A stretch of DNA of 34,707 bases, taken from Thermoplasmata archaeon. Lineage in GTDB: Archaea > Thermoplasmatota > Thermoplasmata > Lutacidiplasmatales > UBA184. This document shows positions 22,911 through 29,376 of the stretch, one piece after another (position 1 is the stretch's first letter; each line of letters starts with the position of its first letter). The DNA is taken from the NCBI GenBank assembly GCA_030040915.1, contig JASHSI010000050.1, forward strand, positions 1 through 34,707, written 5' to 3'. Both the position numbers and the translations under genes were made by a program. The notes under the pieces are model-generated. The model was not told the origin of the DNA. It saw only the letters and a program-made list of their open reading frames with translations, and did no database searches.

Positions 22911-23758
22911 CCCCCGCGCCGGTCTCGGTCATCAAGGTCGGCGGTTCGGTGCTGCGCGATGCGGCGGCGTACGCGGACGTGGCCCGCGCAATCTTCTCGG
23001 AGATCGCGAGAGGTCCCACCTGGATCGTCGTTTCGGCTGGGGCCGGGGTCACGGACCGCCTCGAGCGGAGCCTGAACGCCGGATCGCCGAGCTCCGAACT
23101 CGGGGAGCTCCTCGATCGACACGAAGCGTGGAACGACGGCCCATTCCCTGCGGAGCTTCGGGAGGGGCTCCTTGCTCGGGTATCGACGGGGGATCCGGGC
23201 GCTCTCCCTCGGCGGCTCGCCTGGGGGGAGCGGGCGAGCGCCGAGGTCCTGAAGTCCCGTTTGGGCCGATCGGGGCGAGCCGTGCCGATCGTCGAGCTCG
23301 GGTCGAGCTCGTCACTTCCCCCTGAGCGGAACGCCCTCGTTCCGGGCTTCTACCTCCGGGAGGACGATGGCGGGATCCGGCTCCTCCCCCGAGGGGGAGG
23401 GGACATCAGCGCCGTGCTCGTGGCCGCGGCACTCGGTTCGACCTCCGTCCGATTGTGGAAGCGGGGCGGGGGGATCCGGATTGACGGCCGAGCGCTCCCG
23501 CGGGTCCTTGCGTCGGATCTTCTCCCTCGGCTCGAGGACCCGATCCGCCCGATTCACGTCGAGGCGGTCCGGATCGCCGCCCGGCTCGGGATCGAGCTGT
23601 CCCTCGAAGACCCGTTCGGAGGCGCGGCGGCTACGGTCATCGAGAGTGGGCCCGGGAGCCGATCGTGGGCATACCCTACGGGCGTCTCCCCCGGGGTGAT
23701 CCTCGACGGGATCGTGGCGCCGAGCAGTGGTCCCATCACGGAGCCCCTCGCGCCGTAG
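22907..23758 (+). CDS. Short aspartokinase-like amino-acid kinase, no ACT domain
   Basis: A 283-residue protein of the amino-acid kinase fold. It shows the phosphate loop VSVIKVGGSVLRDA, a VVSAGAGVTDRL segment, and the RGGGDISAVLVAAALGSTSVRLWKRGGGI block that corresponds to the aspartokinase GRGGSDYTA region. The chain ends soon after the kinase fold, so the two ACT domains that make most aspartokinases sensitive to lysine or threonine are missing (usual length 400-470). The place directly after hom makes aspartate phosphorylation the best guess; another acidic substrate remains possible. The GTG overlaps hom by four bases. Aspartate-semialdehyde dehydrogenase is not in the window. Confidence 0.75.
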   Translation: MTPAPVSVIKVGGSVLRDAAAYADVARAIFSEIARGPTWIVVSAGAGVTDRLERSLNAGSPSSELGELLDRHEAWNDGPFPAELREGLLARVSTGDPGALPRRLAWGERASAEVLKSRLGRSGRAVPIVELGSSSSLPPERNALVPGFYLREDDGGIRLLPRGGGDISAVLVAAALGSTSVRLWKRGGGIRIDGRALPRVLASDLLPRLEDPIRPIHVEAVRIAARLGIELSLEDPFGGAAATVIESGPGSRSWAYPTGVSPGVILDGIVAPSSGPITEPLAP

Positions 23759-23767
23759 CAATGGGCG

Positions 23768-23788
23768 CCCGATTCCCATAGGAATATG
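23768..23788 (+). promoter_or_regulatory. Operator/TATA element of the HTH-CBS gene
   Basis: A perfect palindrome ATTCC-CATA-GGAAT (23772-23785) is fused to a TATA-like GGAATATG (23781-23788). The ATG at 23813 is 25 bases beyond the end of the box, which predicts a leaderless mRNA. The element matches the one before the amino-acid operon in 17 of 20 bases, including the flanking CCCG. A protein bound to it would cover the TATA box. Confidence 0.65.
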
Positions 23789-23812
23789 CTCCTCCCCGGC
23801 CTGCGCGACCCC

Positions 23813-24373
23813 ATGCTCCCGGGGATCGAGGAGATTCCGCGAACGCGCCGTGCTCTGGGGCTCACCCAGGCCGAGCTCGCGAAGCGCGCCGGAGTGAGCC
23901 AGAGCGCGGTGGCGAAGATCGAGCGCGGGACGACGAGCCCCTCCTACGACGTGGTGCGACGGCTCTTCGCGTGCCTGAACGCGGAGCGGGCCGAGAAGGA
24001 GCAGGTCGCCAGCGTCGCGGACGTCCGTTCCCGACGGGTGGTATCCGTCGGACCCCGCCTGCCGCTCGAGGTCGCCGTCGCCGAGATGCGCCAGCACAAG
24101 TTCTCCCAGTTGCCGGTGATCGATGGTCGGAACCCGGTCGGCAGCCTGTCCGAACGGACCGTGACCAACCTCATCCTCGCCGGCCGACGGCCTTCGGAGT
24201 TCTCCCGCATCCGGGTAGGGGAAGTGATGGAGCCGCCGTTCCCGACGCTCGACGAGCGCTCGCCGGTCTACCTGGCGGCCGCCCTCCTGCAGCACTACGG
24301 GGCGGTCCTCGCGACGGTACGGGGGCAGGTCCAGGGGATCGTCACGAAGTCCGACCTCCTCAAGCTCGTGTGA
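23813..24373 (+). CDS. HTH-CBS transcriptional regulator
   Basis: A 186-residue regulator: an N-terminal Xre-type helix-turn-helix (RRALGLTQAELAKRAGVSQSAVAKIERGTTSPSYDVVRRL, residues 11-50) followed by two CBS domains (VADVRSRRVVSVGPRLPLEVAVAEM and RVGEVMEPPFPTLDERSPVYLAAALL). Such proteins are widespread in archaea; CBS pairs bind adenosyl ligands such as AMP, ATP or SAM. The start at 23813 fits the TATA spacing; an in-frame ATG at 23786 would lie inside the TATA box. The shared operator and its location right after the aspartokinase-like gene suggest that it controls the sulfur/aspartate amino-acid operon and itself. A ligand such as SAM is inference. Confidence 0.88.
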   Translation: MLPGIEEIPRTRRALGLTQAELAKRAGVSQSAVAKIERGTTSPSYDVVRRLFACLNAERAEKEQVASVADVRSRRVVSVGPRLPLEVAVAEMRQHKFSQLPVIDGRNPVGSLSERTVTNLILAGRRPSEFSRIRVGEVMEPPFPTLDERSPVYLAAALLQHYGAVLATVRGQVQGIVTKSDLLKLV

Positions 24374-24380
24374 GCGGCCG

Positions 24381-24397
24381 GGACCGGCGTCCGGTCC
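24381..24397. terminator. Hairpin between convergent genes
   Basis: GGACCGG and CCGGTCC are perfect 7-base arms with a three-base loop, lying in the 43-base space between the convergent stops of the HTH-CBS gene and the zinc-ribbon gene. The place suggests a bidirectional transcript end. No U tract is visible, so the role is tentative. Confidence 0.35.
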
Positions 24398-24416
24398 GCG
24401 TCCGCCCGGGCCCACC

Positions 24417-25106
24417 CTACGGGCGGGGTCCGGTCGCGGAGAGCGTCGGAAGGGGGGGGCGCTCGGAGGCAGGCGGGTCGATCCGGACGGACTCGCCGCA
24501 CGCGGGGCACCGGAACGAGGCGACGCCGGCGTGACGCAGCGGGGATCGGCAGCGGGGACAGAGGATCGGGCCGGAGGTGACGTACGAGGCGAACATCTCC
24601 TGGGCCCGGCGGTCCGACGAAAAGTGGTTCGTCTCGGCCGCAGGCCGAGAGGTCGACGAGGGCGGGCTAGGGGCCAGGGAGAGCCGTCCGCATTGCGGGC
24701 AGACGATCGCCTCTCCGGTAACCGTCGGCACCATCTTCTTCCGGCACGTCGGGCAGAGCGTCCGCTCGGGGGGGGCCGCGGCCGTCGCGGTCGTCGAGGC
24801 CGGCGACGGGGTCGCGGGGTGGCCCGGCAGCGGCGGCGACGCGGAGACGGCGGGCTCGGGTGCGGGGGCCGGAACGGCTTGGGGGAGTGGGTCGGCGGGC
24901 CGTCCCACCTGGATCCGGCGCGTGGAGAGATCGTAGTAGAGGCCGCCCTCGCCGCGTCGCTGGAGCGCCACCACCATCCGCTCGGTGCGGCGCAGGGACC
25001 AACCGAGCGCGGCCGCGAGCCCGTCGACCGTGGTCGGGCCGAGGGCCCGGAGCGTCTGGACCAGGTGGGCGCGTTCCTCGAGCGACGGGCCGAACAGGAA
25101 GGCCAT
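24417..25106 (-). CDS. Winged-helix protein with two zinc ribbons, function unknown
   Basis: A 229-residue protein not assigned to a named family. Residues 8-70 look like a winged helix (SLEERAHLVQTLRALGPTTVDGLAAALGWSLRRTERMVVALQRRG, then a YYDLSTRRIQV wing). A Pro/Ala linker of about 45 residues follows. Two zinc ribbons complete it: Cys118, 121, 136, 139 (CPTC...CPQC) and Cys183, 186, 200, 203 (CPRC...CPAC), separated by a short Ser/Pro-rich region. It is probably a DNA- or RNA-binding regulator. The ATG at 25106 is chosen because a TTGATAGC box lies about 26-33 bases upstream; an in-frame TTG at 25139 is within that box. It follows the candidate structured RNA on the same strand. Confidence 0.75.
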   Translation of the reverse strand: MAFLFGPSLEERAHLVQTLRALGPTTVDGLAAALGWSLRRTERMVVALQRRGEGGLYYDLSTRRIQVGRPADPLPQAVPAPAPEPAVSASPPLPGHPATPSPASTTATAAAPPERTLCPTCRKKMVPTVTGEAIVCPQCGRLSLAPSPPSSTSRPAAETNHFSSDRRAQEMFASYVTSGPILCPRCRSPLRHAGVASFRCPACGESVRIDPPASERPPLPTLSATGPRP

Positions 25107-25131
25107 CGCCGGGAAGCTGGGCCGGCTTCCC

Positions 25132-25160
25132 GCTATCAAGCTGTCGATTCAGGGGAATCG
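25132..25160 (-). promoter_or_regulatory. Promoter and palindrome of the zinc-ribbon gene
   Basis: A TATA-like TTGATAGC (minus strand, 25132-25139) lies about 26-33 bases before the ATG. Just upstream is a perfect inverted repeat CGATTC-AGGG-GAATCG (25145-25160) with 6-base arms, in a place suited to an activator or autoregulator. Its arms share GATTC with the HTH-CBS operator, but the spacing differs by two bases. Confidence 0.4.
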
Positions 25161-25164
25161 GGAA

Positions 25165-25224
25165 GGCACCGCTGGGAAGCGTGGGCCCTTGGACGGTGCC
25201 GCCCAAGCGCTTCCTAACGGTGCC
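25165..25224 (-). ncRNA. Candidate structured RNA or leader: three stacked stems
   Basis: A 60-base segment folds end to end. Read on the minus strand: outer stem GGCACCG/CGGTGCC (7 bp), a 3x3 internal loop (TTA/CAG), stem GGAAGCG/CGCTTCC (7 bp), then an 8-pair stem CTTGGGCG/CGTCCAAG closed by tetraloop GCAC, with six unpaired bases (GGCCCA) on the 3' side. The one non-Watson-Crick position is G-U on the minus strand but A-C on the plus strand, which favours a minus-strand RNA. A TATA-like ATATAG at 25255-25262 lies about 27 bases before a start near 25231. It does not fit a tRNA or H/ACA or C/D pattern. It could be a free RNA, a leader of the zinc-ribbon mRNA, or the mutY 3' hairpin. Confidence 0.45.
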
Positions 25225-25254
25225 CGAGGCCGAGTAATGTAAATGCTTGCCAGT

Positions 25255-25262
25255 CTATATAG
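25255..25262 (-). promoter_or_regulatory. TATA-like box overlapping the mutY stop
   Basis: CTATATAG, itself a palindrome, overlaps the mutY stop codon. On the minus strand it is placed to start a transcript near 25231, just before the 60-base hairpin. On the plus strand no gene begins within reach. Confidence 0.4.
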
Positions 25263-26421
25263 CTTGGGGACCCGCCGGGGGGTGGGGGATGGCCCCGTTC
25301 GACGGGCCCTTGGCGACCCGGACGGGGGGCGAGAGGAGCCGGAGGGCCCGGATCGTCGCCTTCGGTCGGGGCAGTTGGTCGAGCTCGGACGGGGTGACCC
25401 ATCGAAGGTCCGGGCGCCGTCGGTCCGCTGGCCGGCGGCCGAGCGCCCGACCTTCGAACACGGCGAGCTCGACGGTGAAATGGGAGTAGGCGTGTCGGAC
25501 GGTCCCGGCTCGCCGCAGCGTGCCGAGGCGCAGCCCGGTCTCCTCGAGGACCTCTCGGCGGATCGCGGCCTCTTCGGTCTCCCCGGGCTCGATTTTCCCG
25601 CCGGGGAGCTCCCAGAGCCCGCCGAGGAGCCCCGAGTCCGGACGGCGGTGGACGAGCCACCGATCGCCACGTACGACGGCCGCGATGGCGGCCCGGACAT
25701 GCGGCTTCGCCCGCCGCGCCGGTCGCCTCGGGAGCGCTCCCGGGTCGTCGAGCTCTCGGTACGCGCGGCAGGAGGCGCGCAACGGGCAGACCGGGCAGTC
25801 CGGACGGACCGGCCGGCAGACCGTCTCGCCGAGCTCCATGAGCCCCTCGTTGAAGTCTCCCGACCGGCCACTCGGCATCGCCCGGGCGAGCAGCGAAGCG
25901 AGCGCGCGGCGGGAGGCCGCCGACCCGGCGGGGGCGTCGTCGAGGCTCCATCGGGCCGCGACCCGTAGGCCGTTCGCCTCGAGGGCGACGACCTCCTCGC
26001 CAGAGAGCCGGCTCGCGAGGGCGGCGGCGATGTAGGGCCCGACGCCGGGAAGCTCGCTCCACCCGGCGCTGGTCGTGGGCCAGGGGTTCGGCCCCCGGCG
26101 GAGGAGGAGCCGAGCCGCGGCGTGGAGGTGGCGGGCGCGGGCGTAGTAGCCCGCCCCCTCCCAAGCCTTCAGAACGTCCGGGAGCCGGGCGCGGCCGAGC
26201 GCGTCGAGCGAGGGAAAACGGGCGAGGAAGGCGGTGAAGTGGACCGCCCCCTGAGCGACCCGCGTCTGCTGGAGGATCGCCTCGGCGACCCAACGTCGGT
26301 ACGGGTCAAGGTCCGACCTCCACGGCAGCGGCCGCCGGTGGCGCTCGTACCACTGCAGCAGGGCGGCCGCCGGGAACTGGGGTCCGTCCGGTCCGGCGGC
26401 GGGCCGCCTCTCCGGGCGCAT
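25255..26421 (-). CDS. mutY: MutY-like adenine glycosylase fused to a Nudix domain with intact box
   Basis: A 388-residue protein. The N-terminal DNA glycosylase has WVAEAILQQT (catalytic Glu47), helix-hairpin-helix LPGVGPY (124-130) and the 4Fe-4S cysteines 202, 209, 212 and 218 (C-x6-C-x2-C-x5-C). The MutY family removes adenine paired with 8-oxoguanine. The second catalytic block, normally L-D-G-N-V, is LEANG here, so the essential Asp is replaced by Glu148. The C-terminal domain, which in ordinary MutY is a Nudix fold with a lost active site, carries a complete Nudix box (Gly275 to Leu297, G-x5-E-x7-R-E-V-x-E-E-x-G-L). The protein may therefore both bind oxidised DNA and hydrolyse an oxidised nucleotide. 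The start has a TATA-like box 25-30 bases upstream. Confidence 0.88.
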   Translation of the reverse strand: MRPERRPAAGPDGPQFPAAALLQWYERHRRPLPWRSDLDPYRRWVAEAILQQTRVAQGAVHFTAFLARFPSLDALGRARLPDVLKAWEGAGYYARARHLHAAARLLLRRGPNPWPTTSAGWSELPGVGPYIAAALASRLSGEEVVALEANGLRVAARWSLDDAPAGSAASRRALASLLARAMPSGRSGDFNEGLMELGETVCRPVRPDCPVCPLRASCRAYRELDDPGALPRRPARRAKPHVRAAIAAVVRGDRWLVHRRPDSGLLGGLWELPGGKIEPGETEEAAIRREVLEETGLRLGTLRRAGTVRHAYSHFTVELAVFEGRALGRRPADRRRPDLRWVTPSELDQLPRPKATIRALRLLSPPVRVAKGPSNGAIPHPPAGPQAI

Positions 26422-26441
26422 TCCCGTACCGATTCGAGCAA

Positions 26442-26455
26442 GGGATTAAAATCCC
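26442..26455. promoter_or_regulatory. Palindromic TATA element shared by mutY and the thioredoxin gene
   Basis: GGGATTAAAATCCC is a perfect palindrome (6-base arms, 2-base centre) containing a TTTTAA box in one direction and ATTAAAAT in the other. The centre is 27-28 bases from the mutY ATG and 38-39 bases from the thioredoxin ATG. It is the only A/T-rich run in the spacer, so it probably drives both genes. Confidence 0.5.
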
Positions 26456-26486
26456 CCGGGAGTTGAAACGCGCGCCGGGGTCAACG

Positions 26487-26828
26487 ATGCCGACGGGTAC
26501 GGGCCTGCTCCTCGTCACGGACGACACGTTCGAGCACGAGGTGATCCGCTCGCCGCTCCCCGTGGTCGTCGACTTCTACGCCGACTGGTGCGCCCCGTGC
26601 CAGGGCGCCGAGCCGGTCCTCCTCGAGCTCTCGAGGAGCCTCGCCGGGAAGGTGAAGTTCGCCAAGATCAACGTCGACGACTCCGGCGAGACGGTCCGGT
26701 CCTACGGGATCCATTCGATCCCGACCTACGTCTTCGTCGACCACGGTCGGGAGAAGGGCCGGGAGGTCGGCGCGGTCGGTCCGACCGAGTTCCGCTCGAT
26801 CCTGAAGCGGCACTTCTCGTTCGCGTGA
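26487..26828 (+). CDS. Thioredoxin
   Basis: A 113-residue single-domain thioredoxin, the normal length. The first strand VVVDFYADWCAPCQGAEPVLLELS holds the redox-active pair in WCAPC (WCGPC in most), and the cis-proline is in HSIPTYVFVDHG. Asp near FYADW is conserved. It reduces protein disulfides using a thioredoxin reductase not seen here. The ATG at 26487 is preferred; an upstream in-frame TTG at 26463 would be too close to the palindromic TATA element. It is divergent from mutY and shares its promoter, and converges on purH. Confidence 0.92.
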   Translation: MPTGTGLLLVTDDTFEHEVIRSPLPVVVDFYADWCAPCQGAEPVLLELSRSLAGKVKFAKINVDDSGETVRSYGIHSIPTYVFVDHGREKGREVGAVGPTEFRSILKRHFSFA

Positions 26829-26859
26829 CCCGAGAGGGCCCGCCGGCGGTTCGGAGCCG

Positions 26860-28455
26860 CTAGTGGCGGAAGACCCGCCAGCCCGTAAAGTACATCGCGA
26901 TCCCGTGGCGCTCGGCCGCCTCGATCACCTCGGGGTCCCGGAGGCTCCCGCCGGGCTGGATGATCGCCTTCACCCCGGCGGCCCCCGCGACCTCGATGCC
27001 GTCCGGGAACGGGAAGAAGGCGTCCGAGGCGAGCACGGAGCCCTTCGCGCGGTCCCCCGCGACCTCGACCGCGAGCTCCACCGCCTTCACGCGGGTCGGT
27101 TGGCCCGAACCGATGCCGACCGTCTTCGACCCGTCGGCGAGGACGATGGCGTTCGAGCGGGCGTGCCGGACGACCCGCCAAGCGAAGTCGAGGGCGCACG
27201 CCTCCGGGGGGGTCGCGCGCGCCGTGGTGACCGGCCGGAAGTCCGTCGGCGCGAGCTCGCGCCGGTCGACCTCCTGGACCAGGAGGCGACCGAGGGCCGT
27301 CCGGGCCTCCCACCGGTTCGGGACCGGCGGGGTCGCTCCCACCTCGACGACCTTGAGCTTCGGGCGGTGGCCGAGCGTCGATAGCACCGCGCCCTCGAAC
27401 GAAGGCGCGGCGAGGAGGTCGACGAAGACCCCCTTGAGCGCGTCGGGGTCGGTCTCCCCGAGGGTCCGGTTCACGGCGACCACGCAGCCGTAGCGGGCGA
27501 CCGGGTCCGTGGCCACGGCCCGGGCCAGCGCCTCCGCGAGGGTGGGCCCCGACGCCACGCCGCAGGGGGTCGCGTGCTTCACCAGGACCGCCGTCGGCGT
27601 CGGGAACTCCTGGACGATCGCCCAAGCGGTGTCGAGGTCGACCAAGTTCGTGTAGGAGAGCGACTCGCCCTTGCGGAGCTCGAGCGGGACGCGCGGGATC
27701 GAGGCGGCCGAGGCGCCGGCCGGGGCGTAGACCGAGGCCGCCTGGTGGGGGTTCTCGCCGTAGCGGAGCCGCATCGGCTCGGTCGCGAAGGCGAGCCGTG
27801 GCGGGAACCCCGGGGAAACGGGCGCGCCGAGAGTCCGGGCGATCGCCGCGTCGTAATCGGTCGTCCGTTCGAACGCCCGACGGGCGAGCTCGAGGCGGAG
27901 CGCCGCGGAGAGTCCCCCGTGCTCGGCGAGCTCGGCCCGTATCTCCGGGTAGTCGACCGGATCCGAGGCGACGGCGACGAAGGCGTGGTTCTTCGCCGCG
28001 GCCCTCAGGAGGGTCACTCCCCCGATGTCGATGAACTCCTCCCGGTCGGAGGCGGTCGGATGCTCGGCGAGGTGGCGCTCGTACGGGTAGAGGTTGACCG
28101 CGACGAGGTCGATCGGCAGGAGATGACGGCGGGCGAGCTCCGCGACCCCTTCGGGGTCGCGCGGGGCAAGAATTCCCCCGAGGAGACCGGGATGCAGGGT
28201 CTTGATCCGGCCCTGGAACCAGTCCCCGATCCCGGTCAGTTCCTCGGCGTGCCGGTACGGGATCCGCTCCCGGTCGAGGTGCGACCCGGTCCCGCGGGTC
28301 GCGACGAGCTCACAACCCTTCGCCGAGAGGTCCCGGGCGAGTTCGGGGAGCCCGGCAGGGTCGGAGACGGAAAGGAGCGCCCGGCGAACCGCGGCATAGG
28401 GTTCCCGCCCGGCCCCCACGTCCCGTACCCTAACGAGGGAGGATGGGAGAGCCAT
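26860..28455 (-). CDS. purH: Bifunctional AICAR formyltransferase / IMP cyclohydrolase
   Basis: A 531-residue PurH, which performs the last two steps of IMP synthesis. The cyclohydrolase (MGS-like) domain begins RRALLSVSDPAGLPELA and includes VATRGTGSHL, GRIKTLHPGLLGGILA and VNLYPYE. The formyltransferase domain includes LRYGENPHQAASVY, VLVKHATPCGVASG (catalytic Lys-His), RSNAIVLADGSKTVGIGSGQ and SDAFFPFPDGIEVA. The length agrees with bacterial PurH; many archaea instead use PurP and PurO, so a bacterial-type PurH is of note. The N-terminus could begin later: 26 residues precede the conserved start and no TATA box is clear. Confidence 0.95.
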   Translation of the reverse strand: MALPSSLVRVRDVGAGREPYAAVRRALLSVSDPAGLPELARDLSAKGCELVATRGTGSHLDRERIPYRHAEELTGIGDWFQGRIKTLHPGLLGGILAPRDPEGVAELARRHLLPIDLVAVNLYPYERHLAEHPTASDREEFIDIGGVTLLRAAAKNHAFVAVASDPVDYPEIRAELAEHGGLSAALRLELARRAFERTTDYDAAIARTLGAPVSPGFPPRLAFATEPMRLRYGENPHQAASVYAPAGASAASIPRVPLELRKGESLSYTNLVDLDTAWAIVQEFPTPTAVLVKHATPCGVASGPTLAEALARAVATDPVARYGCVVAVNRTLGETDPDALKGVFVDLLAAPSFEGAVLSTLGHRPKLKVVEVGATPPVPNRWEARTALGRLLVQEVDRRELAPTDFRPVTTARATPPEACALDFAWRVVRHARSNAIVLADGSKTVGIGSGQPTRVKAVELAVEVAGDRAKGSVLASDAFFPFPDGIEVAGAAGVKAIIQPGGSLRDPEVIEAAERHGIAMYFTGWRVFRH

Positions 28456-28500
28456 AAGGGTGTCTGGGGCGCGGCGGGACGGCCGGATGGGCCGGGGCGC

Positions 28501-28947
28501 TTACGAGGAGGTGAACGGAAGCGGGGACCCGCACGCCGGGCAGTAGGCGAACTGGCCGACCGGATACGCCGCCTGGCAGCGCGGGCACCGGACCGGGGCG
28601 CTCGACGCCGGGGGCGCCCCGAACGGCGGGCGGGAGGGAACGGGGGCCGGAGGGTTGGGTGGCGGTAGCCCCGCCGGGGGAGCGGGAGGGAATCCCGGCA
28701 GGACCGGTCCAGCGGTTGGGCCGGCGGGCGACCCCGGAGCGGCGGCCCGGGTCAAGGAGAACGCCTGGACGAGGATGCCGAGGATGAGGATGAGGAGCGA
28801 GGCCGAGCCGACGGTCTCCGCCACGTTGCAGGTCACCGTGGCGCAGGCCTTGAGGTTCGGATAGTACTGGCTCGCGATCAGGTCGGCGCCGAGCCCCAGG
28901 AGGATGAGGATGAGCCCGATCTTGAATCGCTGCTCGTTGACGGGCAC
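28501..28947 (-). CDS. Small membrane protein with a C-terminal zinc ribbon, unknown
   Basis: A 148-residue protein. Two membrane helices lie near residues 9-25 (IGLILILLGLGADLIA) and 48-64 (SASLLILILGILVQAF), joined by a short loop holding two cysteines (ACATVTCN) that could form a disulfide outside. A Pro-rich stretch of about 45 residues follows. The C-terminus is a zinc ribbon CPRCQAAYPVGQFAYCPACG. Such membrane zinc-ribbon proteins are common in archaea, function unknown. The GTG at 28947 is supported by a GGATACAA box 24-31 bases upstream. Confidence 0.7.
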   Translation of the reverse strand: MPVNEQRFKIGLILILLGLGADLIASQYYPNLKACATVTCNVAETVGSASLLILILGILVQAFSLTRAAAPGSPAGPTAGPVLPGFPPAPPAGLPPPNPPAPVPSRPPFGAPPASSAPVRCPRCQAAYPVGQFAYCPACGSPLPFTSS

Positions 28948-28970
28948 TTCGCCGTGGACCCTCCTGGGGC

Positions 28971-28978
28971 TTGTATCC
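28971..28978 (-). promoter_or_regulatory. TATA-like box of the membrane zinc-ribbon gene
   Basis: GGATACAA on the minus strand, 24-31 bases before the GTG start. A 10-base palindrome GCCGATCGGC (29001-29010) lies just upstream. Confidence 0.4.
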
Positions 28979-29019
28979 GTTGCGAGGGGGCGAGGACGCA
29001 GCCGATCGGCGGCCCGCGG

Positions 29020-29376
29020 CTACGTGGGTGGCCGGTCGGCCCGCTCCGAGCGGAGCCAGAGCTTCCCCTTCCGGAGCGTCCCCCAGGTCCGGCGGGTGGC
29101 GATCGTCACCGGGCCGCCCCCGGCGGGGCCGGGAACCGTCGCGTTCCAGGCGGTGCGCGCGGCGCGGGCCCAGGCGTGCCCGACCTCGACGAGCGCGCGG
29201 GAACGCTCGAGCCGGACGATCCGAGGGCGTCGGCCCGCGGGGTCGGGAAGCGCCTGCGTGAGCGTGCGCTCGAGCCAGGGCCGCGGGACGAACGGGACGC
29301 CCGCCACCTCGACGCCGAGGTAGCGGGCGCGGTAGGTCGGCTCAGCGGACGAGGTCGATGACTTCCTCGGACTCAC
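29020..29376 (-). CDS. rnp2: Probable RNase P protein subunit Pop5 (Rnp2)
   Basis: A 118-residue protein whose layout fits archaeal Pop5, a subunit of the RNase P enzyme that trims tRNA 5' ends. The first strand YRARYLGVEVAG matches RYIAFKV of Pyrococcus Pop5, a helix PRPWLERTLTQALP follows, then PRIVRLERSRALVEVGHAWARAARTAWNAT, and the end TIATRRTWGTLRKGKLWL matches the IRTLGVSGTIK block. I made this match from memory of the family, not by a search. KEOPS subunit Pcc1 is the main alternative, but the extra C-terminal strand argues against it. The GTG start overlaps the ftsZ end by 35 bases, so it is translated from the ftsZ mRNA. Confidence 0.6.
   Translation of the reverse strand: MSPRKSSTSSAEPTYRARYLGVEVAGVPFVPRPWLERTLTQALPDPAGRRPRIVRLERSRALVEVGHAWARAARTAWNATVPGPAGGGPVTIATRRTWGTLRKGKLWLRSERADRPPT

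Noticed and set aside
25165-25224. Hairpin region read as a tRNA
   Set aside because: The outer 7-base stem looks like an acceptor stem, but only 46 bases lie inside. There is no anticodon arm and no T-loop TTCRA.
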